Positions 56,661 to 64,000 of a DNA stretch of 64,000 nucleotides are shown piece by piece. The stretch is taken from NCBI RefSeq assembly GCF_022832385.1, contig NZ_JALHLE010000035.1, positions 1-64,000 of the forward strand, written 5' to 3'. The notes beneath the pieces were generated by a model that saw only the letters and a list, made by a program, of their open reading frames with translations, had not been told where the DNA came from and did not search any database. Source of the DNA: Novosphingobium album (ex Hu et al. 2023) (lineage in GTDB: Bacteria; Pseudomonadota; Alphaproteobacteria; Sphingomonadales; Sphingomonadaceae). The position numbers and the translations under genes were made by a program. Position 1 is the first letter of the stretch, and each line of letters opens with the position of its first letter.

Positions 56661-57890
56661 ATGGCAGCCATGTCCCCGACTCTCGTTGCCGAAGCCGCCT
56701 CCCTTTCAGACCGCATCGTTGCCCTTCGCCGGGCCATCCATGCCGAACCCGAGATCGGGCTGCATACCCCGAAGACGCGCGACAAGGTGCGCGCGGCGCT
56801 GGCCCACCTGCCGCTCGAATGGCAGGAGGGGCCGTCCACCACCGGCATGGTCGCCACGCTGAAAGGCGGCGCGGGCGAGGGCCCCTGCGTGCTCCTTCGC
56901 GGAGACATGGACGCGCTGCCGATGCCCGAGGAAACCGGCCTGCCCTTCGCCTCGCAGGTTCCCGGCGCGATGCACGCCTGCGGGCACGATGCACACACCG
57001 CGATGCTGGCGGGCGCGGCCGAGATCCTCGCGCGACAGGCGGCAAGCCTGAAGGGCGAAGTCCGCTTCATGTTCCAGCCGGGCGAGGAAGGCTATCACGG
57101 CGCCCGCTTCATGCTGGAGGACGGACTGCTCGGCGGCGAGGGCTTCGGCCGTCCACTGCCAGACGCGGCTTTCGCGCTGCACGTTATGCCCAATGCCCCG
57201 CATGGCCTTGTCGGCGGACGTGCCGGAGCACTGCTCGCCGCCGCTGACCTGCTTGAGATCACGGTGACCGGGCGCGGCGGCCACGCCTCGATGCCTCACG
57301 ACACGCTCGATCCGGTGCCGGTTGCCTGCGAGATCGTGAGCGCCATCCAGACCATGGTGGCGCGGCGCTACAGCGTGTTCGATCCGGTGGTCGTATCGAT
57401 CTCGAAGATCGAGGCCGGCACTACGCACAACGTCGTGCCCGACACCGCGCGGATGACCGGCACGATGCGCACGCTCTCCGCCGTCAACCGCGCGCGGCTG
57501 AAGGAAGAGCTGCCGCTGCTCGTGGCAGGCATCGCGGGCGCCCATGGCCTCACCGCCGAGGTGACCATCCTCGAAGGCTTCCCCGTTACCCTGTGCGATG
57601 CGGGCGCTGTCGATTTCGGCGAGACGGTGGCGCACGACATGTTTGGAGAGCAGGCCTTCCTGCGCCTCGCCGATCCGATCATGGGCGCGGAGGACTTTGC
57701 CTACGTACTCGAAAAGGTGCCGGGCGCGATGTTCTTCCTTGGCGTCAGTCACGCGGGCGACGATTGGGCGCACTGCTGCGGCATCCACTCGACAAGGATG
57801 ATGGTCGATGAAAGCGTGATGCCGCAGGGTGCGGCCTATCTGGCTGGGCTGGCCACCACCTTCCTGGCGCGCGGCTGGGACGGGGCCTGA
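56661..57890 (+). CDS. M20-family amidohydrolase (hippuricase-like)
   Basis: A 409-residue peptidase M20 / amidohydrolase. Metal ligands lie in M-H-A-C107-G-H109-D, Q-P-G-E-E-G and the C-terminal H-S region. The lid domain starts near 180. The group removes acyl groups from N-acyl amino acids or splits indoleacetic-acid-amino acid and hippurate conjugates. It lies 11 nt after the flippase gene, so they may share a transcript. Cytoplasmic, no signal peptide. Confidence 0.9.
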   Translation: MAAMSPTLVAEAASLSDRIVALRRAIHAEPEIGLHTPKTRDKVRAALAHLPLEWQEGPSTTGMVATLKGGAGEGPCVLLRGDMDALPMPEETGLPFASQVPGAMHACGHDAHTAMLAGAAEILARQAASLKGEVRFMFQPGEEGYHGARFMLEDGLLGGEGFGRPLPDAAFALHVMPNAPHGLVGGRAGALLAAADLLEITVTGRGGHASMPHDTLDPVPVACEIVSAIQTMVARRYSVFDPVVVSISKIEAGTTHNVVPDTARMTGTMRTLSAVNRARLKEELPLLVAGIAGAHGLTAEVTILEGFPVTLCDAGAVDFGETVAHDMFGEQAFLRLADPIMGAEDFAYVLEKVPGAMFFLGVSHAGDDWAHCCGIHSTRMMVDESVMPQGAAYLAGLATTFLARGWDGA

Positions 57891-57992
57891 ACCGGGTCGC
57901 CCCGGGCCTCCTATCGAAACCCTCGCGCGTGCTGCGCTTGAAATCGGACTGATGCCCTGCTTCCCTTCCCTAAACGATACTGGGGAGAGGGC

Positions 57993-58448
57993 ATGGACAG
58001 GCTGGAACGCCTCGAGGCGATCGAGGAGATCCGTCATCTCAAGGCGCGCTATTTCCGTCTGATGGACACCAAGCAGTGGGATGCGCTCGCAGCCGTTTTC
58101 ACGCACGATCTCGAGATTCGCACCCCGGACGGCCGCGTGTGGCTCAGCGGCGGTGCGGCCTATGCGCAGAGCCTCAGGACCTCGCTTGAACACGCCGTGT
58201 CGTGCCATCAGGGGCTGACCGGTGAGATCGAGGTGCAGGACGCGGAAAGCGCCTCAGGCATCTGGGCCATGCAGGACGTGATCGTCTGGGACACCGCCCA
58301 TCCGCGCGAGGGGTGGAAGTCGATCCTCGGACGCGGCCACTACCATGAAACCTACCGTGTGGAGGACGGCGCATGGCGCATTGCCACGCTGACGCTCACG
58401 CGGCTTCGTCTCGATATCAAATGGCCGGAAGGAAAGGCTCCCCAATGA
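57993..58448 (+). CDS. SnoaL-like / NTF2-fold protein
   Basis: A 151-residue member of the SnoaL-like polyketide-cyclase/NTF2 fold. It starts R-L-E-R-L-E-A-I-E-E-I-R-H-L-K-A-R-Y-F-R, the helix typical for the SnoaL_4 group, then a cone-shaped beta-sheet with D-x-H-x-Y. The group includes hydroxylating-dioxygenase small-subunit-like proteins, isomerases and dehydratases. Ribosome site GGGGAGAG precedes it. It is the first of three overlapping genes (4-nt ATGA overlaps), suggesting one catabolic step. Confidence 0.85.
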   Translation: MDRLERLEAIEEIRHLKARYFRLMDTKQWDALAAVFTHDLEIRTPDGRVWLSGGAAYAQSLRTSLEHAVSCHQGLTGEIEVQDAESASGIWAMQDVIVWDTAHPREGWKSILGRGHYHETYRVEDGAWRIATLTLTRLRLDIKWPEGKAPQ

Positions 58449-59389
58449 CTGATCTGAGCTTTGCCGACCATTTCGGTGCCGGACGCGACGACAATCCTTA
58501 CTGGAACGAAAGCGTCTGGTTCTCGCTCTCGATCCCCGAGCGGCACATCCACGGGATGATCCAGTACTACTTCCGTCCCAACATGGGCATGCTCAACGGC
58601 GGCCCGGTGCTGTGGGATCCGAGTGGCACGTATCAGTGGAACTGTCTGCACTACCAGTGGAGTCACCTGCAGGCGCTGCCGCCGGAGGTGCGTGGCAAGT
58701 TCGACATGACGGCGCGCAATTCGCTCTCGTGCCGGATGATCGAGCCGCTTGCGCATTACAAGATCGACTACGACAAGGATGGCCTCCTGCTCGACCTGAC
58801 CTGGACCGCAATCGGCCCGATGCACGAGCTCAGGACCGGGAATGCCGGGCAGGCCGCCACCGCCAAGTTCCACATCGAGCAGCCCGGTCGCATGACCGGC
58901 AAGGCCGTGCGCCACGGTGAGACCTTCACGATAGACTGCTTCTCGATGCGCGATACTTCCTATGGCGCACGCGAATACGAATCGCTGGCCTGCGGCGGCT
59001 ACTTCTGGGGCATCGCCGACGGCAGCGCCTTCCACGCCATCGCCATGGGCGAGGGACGCGAAGCTATCTCCATCGGTGGTTTCATCTGGAAGGACGGCGA
59101 GATGGCCAGCCTGATCTCCGGCCACCGCGAAGTGCTCGAATGGGGTGAGTTCGGCCCCGCCAAGGTCCTGTGGAAGGCAAAGGACCAGATGGGGCGCAGC
59201 ATGGAGGCGACCGGCTGGATCGACCCCGGGCTCGTCTTCACCGGCTATACCGATCACACCGTGGTCTGGTCGCTCACCCGTTGGGACTGGGACGGGGTGG
59301 AGCACTGGGGCGACAACCAGGAGTTCTCGCCCGCCGAACGTTTCCGCCGCATCGCGCGCGGGGAAATTGCACTGGGGAGCGAGGCATGA
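58445..59389 (+). CDS. Uncharacterised beta-rich protein (DUF7064-like)
   Basis: A 314-residue cytoplasmic protein of mainly beta structure, rich in Trp, His and Tyr. Stretches such as W-N-E-S-V-W-F-S-L-S-I-P-E and E-Q-P-G-R-M-T-G-K-A-V recall proteins annotated as DUF7064/DUF7065 in sphingomonads; family assignment is tentative. No catalytic site is evident. It is fused in translation to the SnoaL-like gene and the CPT-like kinase gene by ATGA overlaps. Confidence 0.65.
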   Translation: MTDLSFADHFGAGRDDNPYWNESVWFSLSIPERHIHGMIQYYFRPNMGMLNGGPVLWDPSGTYQWNCLHYQWSHLQALPPEVRGKFDMTARNSLSCRMIEPLAHYKIDYDKDGLLLDLTWTAIGPMHELRTGNAGQAATAKFHIEQPGRMTGKAVRHGETFTIDCFSMRDTSYGAREYESLACGGYFWGIADGSAFHAIAMGEGREAISIGGFIWKDGEMASLISGHREVLEWGEFGPAKVLWKAKDQMGRSMEATGWIDPGLVFTGYTDHTVVWSLTRWDWDGVEHWGDNQEFSPAERFRRIARGEIALGSEA

Positions 59390-60081
59390 CGGGTCCGGGT
59401 CAGATCGTCGTCGTCAACGGCACCTCGGGCTCGGGCAAGTCGACCACCTGCGAGCTGTTCCAGAAGCGGCAGGACGATTACTGGCTGCTCTACGGCATCG
59501 ACCACTTCACCGCCAACACCCTGCCTGCAAAGTTCGGCCATCATGGCCCGCGCGCGGCCGAGGGGATCGAGGCGGTCCCGATCGACTCCGCCGACCCCGA
59601 TGGCCCGCTGCGCTGGCGCTTCGGCCCCAAGGGCACGGCGGCCTTCGCGGCGCTCCACGAGTGGATGGCGGCAACCTCGCGGCAGGGTCTCAACGTGGTG
59701 TTCGACCACCTCTTGATGAGTGATCCGCCGGTGCTGCAGGACCTCGTGCGCCGCACCGTGGGCCTGCCGGTGCTGCTGGTCACGCTGAAGCCGCCCTTCG
59801 AAGTGCTCGAACGCCGCGTTGCCGAGCGCCGCATGGACAAGAAGATCCCGGTCGACCTGCTGGGCGAGGACGCGGCGAGGAAGATCATCGACCGCCTCAC
59901 CCGCCTGCGCCCGTGGTTCTATGAGGAAGTGTACCGTAACGAAGTCTCCGATCTCGTCATCGATACATCGGTGCATGGCCCGGAAGAGGTCTGCGAGATG
60001 ATCGAGACGAGGCTGGCCGAAGGGCCGGGCACGGCGTTCGACATTCTGCGGGAAAGGTTTGGCACTGCTCCGGTCAGATAA
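59386..60081 (+). CDS. CPT-like P-loop phosphotransferase
   Basis: A 231-residue P-loop kinase of the chloramphenicol-phosphotransferase-like group. Walker A is G-T-S-G-S-G-K-S-T (12-20), the catalytic Asp lies in G-I-D-H-F, and the E-R-R-V-A-E-R-R lid is near 140. Besides antibiotic kinases, the group contains unknown hydroxyl kinases. The genomic setting with a SnoaL-like protein suggests a catabolic substrate rather than drug resistance. It ends 8 nt inside the convergent MBL gene. Confidence 0.8.
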   Translation: MTGPGQIVVVNGTSGSGKSTTCELFQKRQDDYWLLYGIDHFTANTLPAKFGHHGPRAAEGIEAVPIDSADPDGPLRWRFGPKGTAAFAALHEWMAATSRQGLNVVFDHLLMSDPPVLQDLVRRTVGLPVLLVTLKPPFEVLERRVAERRMDKKIPVDLLGEDAARKIIDRLTRLRPWFYEEVYRNEVSDLVIDTSVHGPEEVCEMIETRLAEGPGTAFDILRERFGTAPVR

Positions 60082-61018
60082 CCATCAGGTCGTGCCCGAC
60101 GATGATCCGGCCCTTGAAATGCTTCGCAGCCTCCGAGTGCCAGACTGAATCAGGCGTCGTCGTCTGGCCGGGAATGAGGTGGGACAATACCAGCGTCTTG
60201 ACGCCTGCCTGCTGAGCGATCTGGCCTGCCTGTTCAGGCGTCGTGTGCACTGACGTTGCCATCTTCACCATGGCTTCAGGCATGTTGTAGGGCGGGGCGG
60301 CAAAGCCGGGCAAATAGATCGCTTCGTGCACCAGCACGTCGGCGCCTTTCGCGAATTCTGCCAGCCCCTCGAACATGCGGGTATCGCCCGAAAACACGAT
60401 GGACCGGTCCTGACTGTCGAACCGGTATGCGTAACTGGGGATCGGCGGATGCGGCACAGCCAGTGCGCTCACCTCGACCCGGTCATCCTGGAAGATCACC
60501 CCGTTCGCAGCGATCTGCGTCACGGCAAAGCGATCGCTCGGCGCGGGAATGCCCTGCATCATCATCTGGCGCGCCTTGAAGGTCTCGGTGAAGGTTTCCA
60601 GCGCGCCGGAACAGGTTGCGCGGATCCCTTCCGGGCCAAACACGCCGACAGGTGAGATGCCTTGCGACATGGCGATCTGTTCGGCAATGATGGGAAAGTC
60701 CGCAATGTGGTCGGCATGCATGTGGGTGACGAATATCCCTGCGACCTTCTCGAAGGGCAGGTGCGCTTCGACCATCCGGCCTGCCACGCCATAGCCCGCG
60801 TCGATCAGGTAAACCCGGCCATCGATCACGACGGCCTGCCCGATCATCTTGCGTTCGGGAATGAAATAGGGCGCGCCGGTGGTGCCGAGCAGCACCAGTT
60901 TCGTTCCCGCATCGCTTTTTGCCGGCGCAACGGCGCGGGCAGCCGCGGAACAGACCATGAGAGCGCCTCCTGCCGCGAGGATGGTTCTGCGATCGAATAG
61001 GCTTGTCGATCTGTTCAT
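60074..61018 (-). CDS. Exported metallo-beta-lactamase-fold hydrolase
   Basis: A 314-residue MBL-fold enzyme. The Tat-like signal is D-R-R-T-I-L-A-A-G-G-A, so it is probably exported folded. The metal motif is T-H99-M-H101-A-D103-H104; further His lie in P-H-P-P and L-S-H-L-I-P. The pattern resembles the RNase Z/arylsulfatase-like AtsA group. It sits downstream of a TetR gene on the same strand, so it may be a target of that regulator. It overlaps the CPT-like gene by 8 nt, stop to stop. Confidence 0.88.
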   Translation of the reverse strand: MNRSTSLFDRRTILAAGGALMVCSAAARAVAPAKSDAGTKLVLLGTTGAPYFIPERKMIGQAVVIDGRVYLIDAGYGVAGRMVEAHLPFEKVAGIFVTHMHADHIADFPIIAEQIAMSQGISPVGVFGPEGIRATCSGALETFTETFKARQMMMQGIPAPSDRFAVTQIAANGVIFQDDRVEVSALAVPHPPIPSYAYRFDSQDRSIVFSGDTRMFEGLAEFAKGADVLVHEAIYLPGFAAPPYNMPEAMVKMATSVHTTPEQAGQIAQQAGVKTLVLSHLIPGQTTTPDSVWHSEAAKHFKGRIIVGHDLMVI

Positions 61019-61074
61019 TGTGTATCCTCTCCCAAATGATCTCGCTGTTTCAGCGGAATGATCCGCGGTCCTGG

Positions 61075-61722
61075 TTATTGTACGAATGGCGCGGTGAAAG
61101 CGGCGGCAGCCATGCGGATCGCATCATTGAACAGGGCCCGTTCGGCCTCGGCGTCGAGGTCAAGGCGCCTGTCGATGGCCTCGATGGCTGAGGTCAGCAT
61201 GGCCGTGCAGGCAAACAGGCGTTCTTCGTAGAAGCGCCCTGTCCCGGCCGGCATCTGTTCCCGCAGTTTCGCGCCCAGTTCCATGGTGGCGGGAATGGCG
61301 CTCTTGTTGGGGGCCCAGACGTCACGGAACTGCGAACGGCCCAGACTCCCGAGGAATGCTGCATAGCTGCGCTTTCCCTGGCTGTTGCGTTGCTCGAATA
61401 TCGGCAGCGCCAGTACCCTCAGAATGGCCGTGACATCCGGCTCGCCTTTGACCTGGGCCTGAAGCCCGGCCCGGCGCGTATCGAACGCGGGCAACCGGGA
61501 ATGCAGGATCGCGTCGAGGAGGCCTTCCTTGTCACCGAAGTGATAGGACACCACGGCGGTGTTTTTCGCTCCGGCGGCCGCACCGATCTCGCGGAGCGAA
61601 ACGGCGTCAATGCCGCGTTCGGCGAAGAGGGTCTCGGCCGCCTCGATGATGGCCAGACGCGTTGTCTCGCGCCGGTGATCGGCTCGTTTCGGGCGGGACT
61701 GCAGTGGCTCGCTTGACTGCAC
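61075..61722 (-). CDS. TetR-family transcription regulator
   Basis: A 215-residue repressor. The N-terminal helix-turn-helix (about 22-65, with F-A-E-R-G-I-D-A-V-S-L-R-E-I-G and Y-H-F-G-D-K-E) is typical TetR; the C-terminal domain binds an unknown ligand. It is divergent from the 5-oxoprolinase-like gene with a near-palindrome between them, and upstream of the MBL gene. It probably controls both. Confidence 0.9.
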   Translation of the reverse strand: MQSSEPLQSRPKRADHRRETTRLAIIEAAETLFAERGIDAVSLREIGAAAGAKNTAVVSYHFGDKEGLLDAILHSRLPAFDTRRAGLQAQVKGEPDVTAILRVLALPIFEQRNSQGKRSYAAFLGSLGRSQFRDVWAPNKSAIPATMELGAKLREQMPAGTGRFYEERLFACTAMLTSAIEAIDRRLDLDAEAERALFNDAIRMAAAAFTAPFVQ

Positions 61723-61817
61723 TTTCAGCTGCTCCGCGGCGATTTGTGGCGGGAATGGCAGTGGGCTGCCGTTCCCTGTGCGTGTTCTCGATGCGCTGGT
61801 AAGGGCTGCACCAGTTT

Positions 61818-61831
61818 AAATCAATTGTTTT
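61818..61831. promoter_or_regulatory. Candidate TetR operator
   Basis: AAATCAATTGTTTT is palindromic except for one internal pair (AAA-T-CAATTG-T-TTT). It lies in the AT-rich part of the gap between the TetR gene start (61722) and the divergent 5-oxoprolinase-like gene (61909), where a shared operator is expected. Confidence 0.4.
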
Positions 61832-61908
61832 ATTTTATATTGCCAATCCGCCATGAGCGAGCTTCGAGGCGCTAGGAATTCCGACGGTCCCTTGGCATGA
61901 GGACGACT

Positions 61909-64000
61909 ATGACGGATCAGCGCTGGCAATTCTGGGTCGACCGCGGCGGCACTTTCACGGACGTGGTGGCCCGTGCGCCGGATGGACGGTTCGAGCGGCT
62001 CAAGCTGCTGAGCGAAGATCCTGGGCGTTACGAAGATGCAGCGGTCGAGGCCATGCGGCGCCTCACCGGCGTGTCGGAGGGCGATCTGCCCGCCGCCGAA
62101 CTGCGGCTCGGCACCACGGTGGCCACCAATGCCCTGCTCGAAGGCAAGGGTGAGCCGGTGCTGCTGGCGATCACGCGCGGCTTCGGCGATGCCCTGCGTA
62201 TCGGCACGCAGGAACGGCCAGACATCTTCGCGCGCCATATCGTGCTGCCCGAGCCGTTGCATGGCGATGTGCTGGAGATCGAGGAGCGGGTTGGTGCGGA
62301 CGGCACGGTCCATGTTTCGCTGGACGAGGTTGCTGCGCGCAAGGGGCTGCAAGAGGCTCTCGTCCGGGGCCTGCGTGCCGTCGCTATCGTGCTGATGCAT
62401 GGCTACCGCTACACCGCCCACGAGGCGCGGCTGGCGCAGATTGCGCACGAGGTCGGTTTTACGCAGGTCTCGGTCAGCCATGAAGTCGCGCCGCTGATCA
62501 AACTGATCGCACGCGGGGACACCACGGTGGTGGACGCGAACCTTTCGCCGGTCCTGCGCCGCTATGTCTCGGGCTTGGAGGTGGGGCTGGGGCCGTGTGT
62601 CGATGCGCTCTACATGCAGTCGAGCGGTGGGCTCACAACGGGCGAAGCGTTTCGCGGCAAGGACGCGATCCTCTCGGGCCCGGCGGGTGGGATCGTCGGC
62701 ATGGCGGCGGTGGCGAAGGAGGCCGGCTTCGATCACGTGATCGGTTTCGACATGGGTGGCACTTCCACCGACGTGTCGCATTATGCCGGACAGTACGAGC
62801 GCGATAGCGAGACGCGCGTCGCCGGAACGCGCGTGCGCACGCCGATGATGCGTATCGAGACAGTGGCGGCGGGTGGTGGCTCGATCTGCCGTTTCGACGG
62901 CGCGCGTTTCCTCGTGGGGCCAGAAAGTGCGGGGGCTGTGCCCGGTCCTGCCTGCTACCGGCGCGGTGGGCCGCTGGCGGTAACCGACTGCAACCTGCTG
63001 CTCGGCAAGCTGCGCCCGGCGCATTTTCCGCATGTGTTCGGCCCGGCGGGCGACGAACCGCTCTCGCTGGACGCCGCGCAGGAGCGGATGGATGCAGTGG
63101 TCGCCGCAGTGCGCGAATGCACCGGGCGCGAGCTGTCGCGCGAAGAAGCGGCCGAAGGCTTCCTCGAAATCGCCGTCGCCAACATGGCCAATGCGATCAA
63201 GACCGTCTCGCTGCGCCGGGGCCATGACGTCACCCGTGCCGCGCTCGTCACGTTCGGCGGAGCGGGCGGGCAGCATGCCTGCAAGGTCGCCGATGCGCTG
63301 GGCGTGACGACGGTGTTGTGTCACCCGCTCGCCTCGGTGCTTTCGGCCTATGGCATGGGGCTGGCGGACAGGCGCTTGCTCCAGCAGCAGACGCTGGCGG
63401 CGCCGCTCGATGCGGAGGGTCTGGCAGCGATCGAAGATGCCGTGGCCGCTCTCGGCGTGACGGCGCGGGCTGGTCTTGCAGCGCAAGGACTGGCGGCCGC
63501 TGCGATCCGGATTGAAGCCACAGTGGCGATCCGCCCGAAAGGCAGCGACAATGCCGTCGAAGTGCGGGTCGGTTCACTGGAAGACATGCGCGCGGGCTTC
63601 CGGGGCGGCTGGCAACGCCGTTTCGGCTTCGGCGCGGGCGAGACCCTGATTGCCGAAACGCTGCGGGTCGAGGCCATTGCGGGTGGTCACACCGGTGGCG
63701 GGGCGACATTGGCGCTTCCGCAGGAATCCCGGCTACCTGCCGAACAGGTTGCGATCTGGACCGACGGCGCTTCGCACGAGGTGCCGCTCTATCTGCGCGA
63801 GGGACTGGCGGAAGGTTTTACCGCCGAGGGGCCGCTGCTGGTGGTCGATGATGTCTCCACCACCGTGGTCGAGCCGGGCTGGGCCGTGCGGGTCGATGCG
63901 ATCGGCAATCTGGTGTTGACGCGCGAAGCTCCGCAGCAGGCGTCTGTCGATACCAGCACCGCCTGCGATCCGGTGCGGCTGGAGATCATGGGCGCGCTGT
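61909..64000 (+). CDS. 5-oxoprolinase / hydantoinase-like enzyme (truncated by window)
   Basis: The 5' part of a large gene, 697 codons without a stop before the window ends. The N-terminus W-V-D-R-G-G-T-F-T-D-V-V and the A-T-N-A-L-L-E motif belong to the HyuA (hydantoinase/oxoprolinase) family, and M-G-G-T-S-T-D-V in the middle is the ATP-phosphate loop. The last visible residues D-P-V-R-L-E-I-M look like the start of the HyuB domain, so this is a fused 5-oxoprolinase-type protein. It probably hydrolyses a cyclic amide using ATP. ATG 61909 is chosen; ATG 61897 is possible. Confidence 0.9.
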   Translation, partial: MTDQRWQFWVDRGGTFTDVVARAPDGRFERLKLLSEDPGRYEDAAVEAMRRLTGVSEGDLPAAELRLGTTVATNALLEGKGEPVLLAITRGFGDALRIGTQERPDIFARHIVLPEPLHGDVLEIEERVGADGTVHVSLDEVAARKGLQEALVRGLRAVAIVLMHGYRYTAHEARLAQIAHEVGFTQVSVSHEVAPLIKLIARGDTTVVDANLSPVLRRYVSGLEVGLGPCVDALYMQSSGGLTTGEAFRGKDAILSGPAGGIVGMAAVAKEAGFDHVIGFDMGGTSTDVSHYAGQYERDSETRVAGTRVRTPMMRIETVAAGGGSICRFDGARFLVGPESAGAVPGPACYRRGGPLAVTDCNLLLGKLRPAHFPHVFGPAGDEPLSLDAAQERMDAVVAAVRECTGRELSREEAAEGFLEIAVANMANAIKTVSLRRGHDVTRAALVTFGGAGGQHACKVADALGVTTVLCHPLASVLSAYGMGLADRRLLQQQTLAAPLDAEGLAAIEDAVAALGVTARAGLAAQGLAAAAIRIEATVAIRPKGSDNAVEVRVGSLEDMRAGFRGGWQRRFGFGAGETLIAETLRVEAIAGGHTGGGATLALPQESRLPAEQVAIWTDGASHEVPLYLREGLAEGFTAEGPLLVVDDVSTTVVEPGWAVRVDAIGNLVLTREAPQQASVDTSTACDPVRLEIMGAL

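Noticed and set aside
59386..60081. Chloramphenicol resistance gene
   Set aside because: The CPT-like kinase fold is shared by many unrelated kinases, and the gene is coupled to a SnoaL-like catabolic set, so a resistance role is not supported.
61816..63486. A 556-codon minus-strand frame across the oxoprolinase gene
   Set aside because: It is antisense to the HyuA-type gene with Arg/His-rich translation; the plus-strand gene carries the family motifs.

Overview
The window is high-GC DNA from an alphaproteobacterium, most likely a sphingomonad (Sphingomonadales, Novosphingobium-like). The placement rests on the ccoNOQP-ccoGHIS cluster beside an FNR-type regulator, the number of Rieske, Baeyer-Villiger and luciferase-like oxygenases, the short-spaced operons with many ATGA start/stop overlaps, and a GC-rich hairpin repeat between genes. 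It is chromosomal: thrS, dxs, purH, rpe, ihfB, queG and a tRNA-Leu are all present. I see no insertion sequence, prophage, CRISPR array or plasmid function. Species assignment is inference.

Layout. (1) 1-13200, microaerobic respiration: a Rieske oxygenase, the O2 sensor FnrL, an OmpW porin, the cbb3 oxidase ccoNOQP, its assembly genes ccoGHIS, a small Cys-rich exported protein, anaerobic hemN and a PilZ protein. (2) 13260-17649: an intergenic repeat, a BVMO + Rieske oxygenase operon and a CDF metal transporter. (3) 17707-20652: thrS with a downstream spermidine-synthase-like gene, preceded by a 23-codon leader ORF with eight consecutive Thr codons. (4) 20652-29933: a GT-C membrane protein, hydrolase, TPR protein, LLM monooxygenase, FAD ferredoxin reductase, queG, a NatAB ABC exporter and msrB. 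(5) 30015-35102: tRNA-Leu, ihfB, and a POT peptide transporter with two exported amidohydrolases, one of which has lost its metal ligands. (6) 35185-45022: MFS transporter, dxs, GNAT, Zur, a 49-residue membrane protein, purH, an alpha/beta hydrolase with a replaced catalytic triad, heparinase-like protein and rpe. (7) 45333-56649: DUF2141, a D-cysteine desulfhydrase-like enzyme, then a group with nucleotidyltransferases, a lipid kinase, a CDP-alcohol phosphatidyltransferase, thiol-redox proteins and a flippase, which looks like lipid or glycan head-group chemistry. (8) 56661-64000: M20 amidase, a SnoaL / unknown / CPT-kinase operon, and TetR-MBL divergent from a 5-oxoprolinase-type gene cut by the window end.

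How it works together. Six FNR/FixK-like palindromes (TTGA-N6-K-CAA type) lie upstream of the first Rieske gene, ompW, ccoN, hemN, the BVMO-Rieske operon and, in weaker form, the ferredoxin reductase. This suggests one O2-responsive circuit joining high-affinity respiration, heme synthesis and several oxygenases. The strongest candidates for undescribed biology are the Thr-codon leader upstream of thrS, the oxygenases under FNR-like boxes, the small Cys-rich protein of the cco operon and the lipid head-group gene set.
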